Source: Candidatus Bathyarchaeota archaeon (lineage in GTDB: Archaea > Thermoproteota > Bathyarchaeia > TCS64). Taken from it: DNA of 5,159 nt. The stretch lies in NCBI GenBank assembly GCA_013619005.1, contig JABXKY010000013.1:1-5159 (forward strand), in the 5' to 3' direction. Shown piece by piece: positions 4,478-5,159 of this stretch (positions are counted from its first letter, which is position 1; every line of letters begins with the position of its first letter). A program made the translations under genes and the position numbers. The notes beneath the pieces were generated by a model. It saw only the letters and a list, made by a program, of their open reading frames with translations, was not told the DNA's origin and did no database searches.

Positions 4478-5159
4478 TTATTGGGGTTCGATGATGGTTT
4501 GTACCTCTGTTATCATTATTGAGGTATATTCTCCTTGATTCCAGGTCTTGTTTGGGATGATTTCTTCAGTTTGATACCATATCTCGTCTGTTTGCGGGTT
4601 TATGAATACATATTGGTTTGTATCTGTTTCTGCGATGTTGTAAACATACTCTATGGGTTCGTCTCTCATGGTGCCCTGTATTATTATTATACCTAATCTG
4701 ATGTTCTGAGTTTTCGCTTTTAGGCTGAGAAGAATTGATTGATCTAACGGAGTATATCTGCTGCTAAGGTTATGTTGGTCAGTTGTGTCAGTTGCTATCC
4801 ATGATATTAATTCGTCAATCGAATGATTCCTGTATGTGGTGTTGTCACTGAATATGGCATCCCAATTATTTTTTAAATCAGAGTGTTCAAGGTGTATTTT
4901 GTCTAGTTCTGTTTGAAGTAATTCTAATTGCTGGGACATGCTATCTGCTTTTAAGATTAGTTCTTGGTTATGGCTTTCCTGCTCGGAGAAATATTCTATT
5001 AATGCATCGTATCTTTGCTGAAGATTATTAATGTCCCGGTCTGAGAAAACTAGGGACCCCATAAACGCGATGGAGAGGATTGTGGCTACTATCATGATTC
5101 CGTAAACTATTTTTACAGACTTTTTTTGATCACCTTGAACTAGTTTATCCGTGTATGAC
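4478..5159 (-). CDS. Membrane-anchored coiled-coil protein with a degenerate transglutaminase-like domain, partial at the window edge
   Basis: The frame is open to the right edge, so the gene is cut there. It encodes 226 visible residues before TAA 4480-4478, with 21 codons ahead of the first in-window ATG (5095). The order is: a short polar N-terminus with basic KKSVK (12-16); one membrane segment (about 17-38); a coiled coil (about 41-99) rich in Gln, Leu and Glu; then a C-terminal domain (about 110-226). That domain contains DTTDQH (123-128), a tyrosine 7 residues on, a hydrophobic RLGIIII (154-160) and YVYNIAETDTNQYVFINP (171-188). This follows the plan of archaeal transglutaminase-like proteins, but the catalytic Cys, His and Asp positions appear as Pro137, Tyr171 and Asn187. 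It is probably an extracytoplasmic non-enzymatic sensor or binding module. The basic residues before the membrane segment favour N-in topology. No partner gene is visible. Confidence 0.8.
   Translation of the reverse strand, partial: SYTDKLVQGDQKKSVKIVYGIMIVATILSIAFMGSLVFSDRDINNLQQRYDALIEYFSEQESHNQELILKADSMSQQLELLQTELDKIHLEHSDLKNNWDAIFSDNTTYRNHSIDELISWIATDTTDQHNLSSRYTPLDQSILLSLKAKTQNIRLGIIIIQGTMRDEPIEYVYNIAETDTNQYVFINPQTDEIWYQTEEIIPNKTWNQGEYTSIMITEVQTIIEPQ

Noticed and set aside
4484..4496. GGTTCGA resembling a tRNA T-loop
   Set aside because: It lies inside the C-terminal end of the membrane-protein gene, and no acceptor or anticodon stem can be built around it.
1..5159. CRISPR array, insertion sequence, integrase or defence system
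   Set aside because: No regularly spaced repeats, terminal inverted repeats, transposase or nuclease motifs were seen on either strand.

Overview
The window most likely comes from a mesophilic archaeon. It encodes a compact winged-helix regulator of a kind common in archaea. TATA-like boxes sit about 25 to 30 bases ahead of likely transcription starts, and at least one gene looks leaderless. The cold-shock gene has a strong Shine-Dalgarno sequence. The right-hand membrane protein has a C-terminal domain resembling the transglutaminase-like proteins of methanogens and their relatives. A Bathyarchaeia-like or other uncultivated mesophilic lineage would fit, but this is inference from gene style; no marker gene is present.

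Layout. Bases 1-357 hold no secure gene. They carry the promoter of the first peptidase, two related GTATA/TATAC dyads and a T-rich reading frame broken once by a stop, possibly the relic of a small membrane protein. Bases 358-1797 (+) encode an AbgB-like M20 metallo-amidohydrolase. Converging on it is an M24 metallopeptidase of the Xaa-Pro dipeptidase type (1877-3001, minus), with 79 bases between the two stops. Next on the minus strand is a 64-residue cold-shock protein (3200-3394) with a hairpin/T-run terminator. A 376-base gap follows, in which I can reconstruct by eye a decayed gene of about 99 codons resembling subunit F of the archaeal A-type ATP synthase (about 3449-3748). A winged-helix regulator (3771-4088, minus) follows, then a 389-base gap with no secure gene, and finally a membrane-anchored coiled-coil protein (4478 to the right edge, minus) whose C-terminal domain looks like a catalytically dead transglutaminase fold.

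How they fit together. The M20 and M24 enzymes would both act in the cytoplasm on short peptides or acylated amino acids, which suits a peptide-degrading heterotroph, though they are convergent and not one operon. The csp, winged-helix and membrane-protein genes share a strand but are separated by long gaps and probably transcribed separately. Counted by eye on sample 60-base lines, the M20 and csp genes are near 55 percent GC, whereas the winged-helix gene and the membrane protein are near 38 percent. The right half therefore looks like more recently acquired or less constrained DNA, in keeping with the gene relics there.
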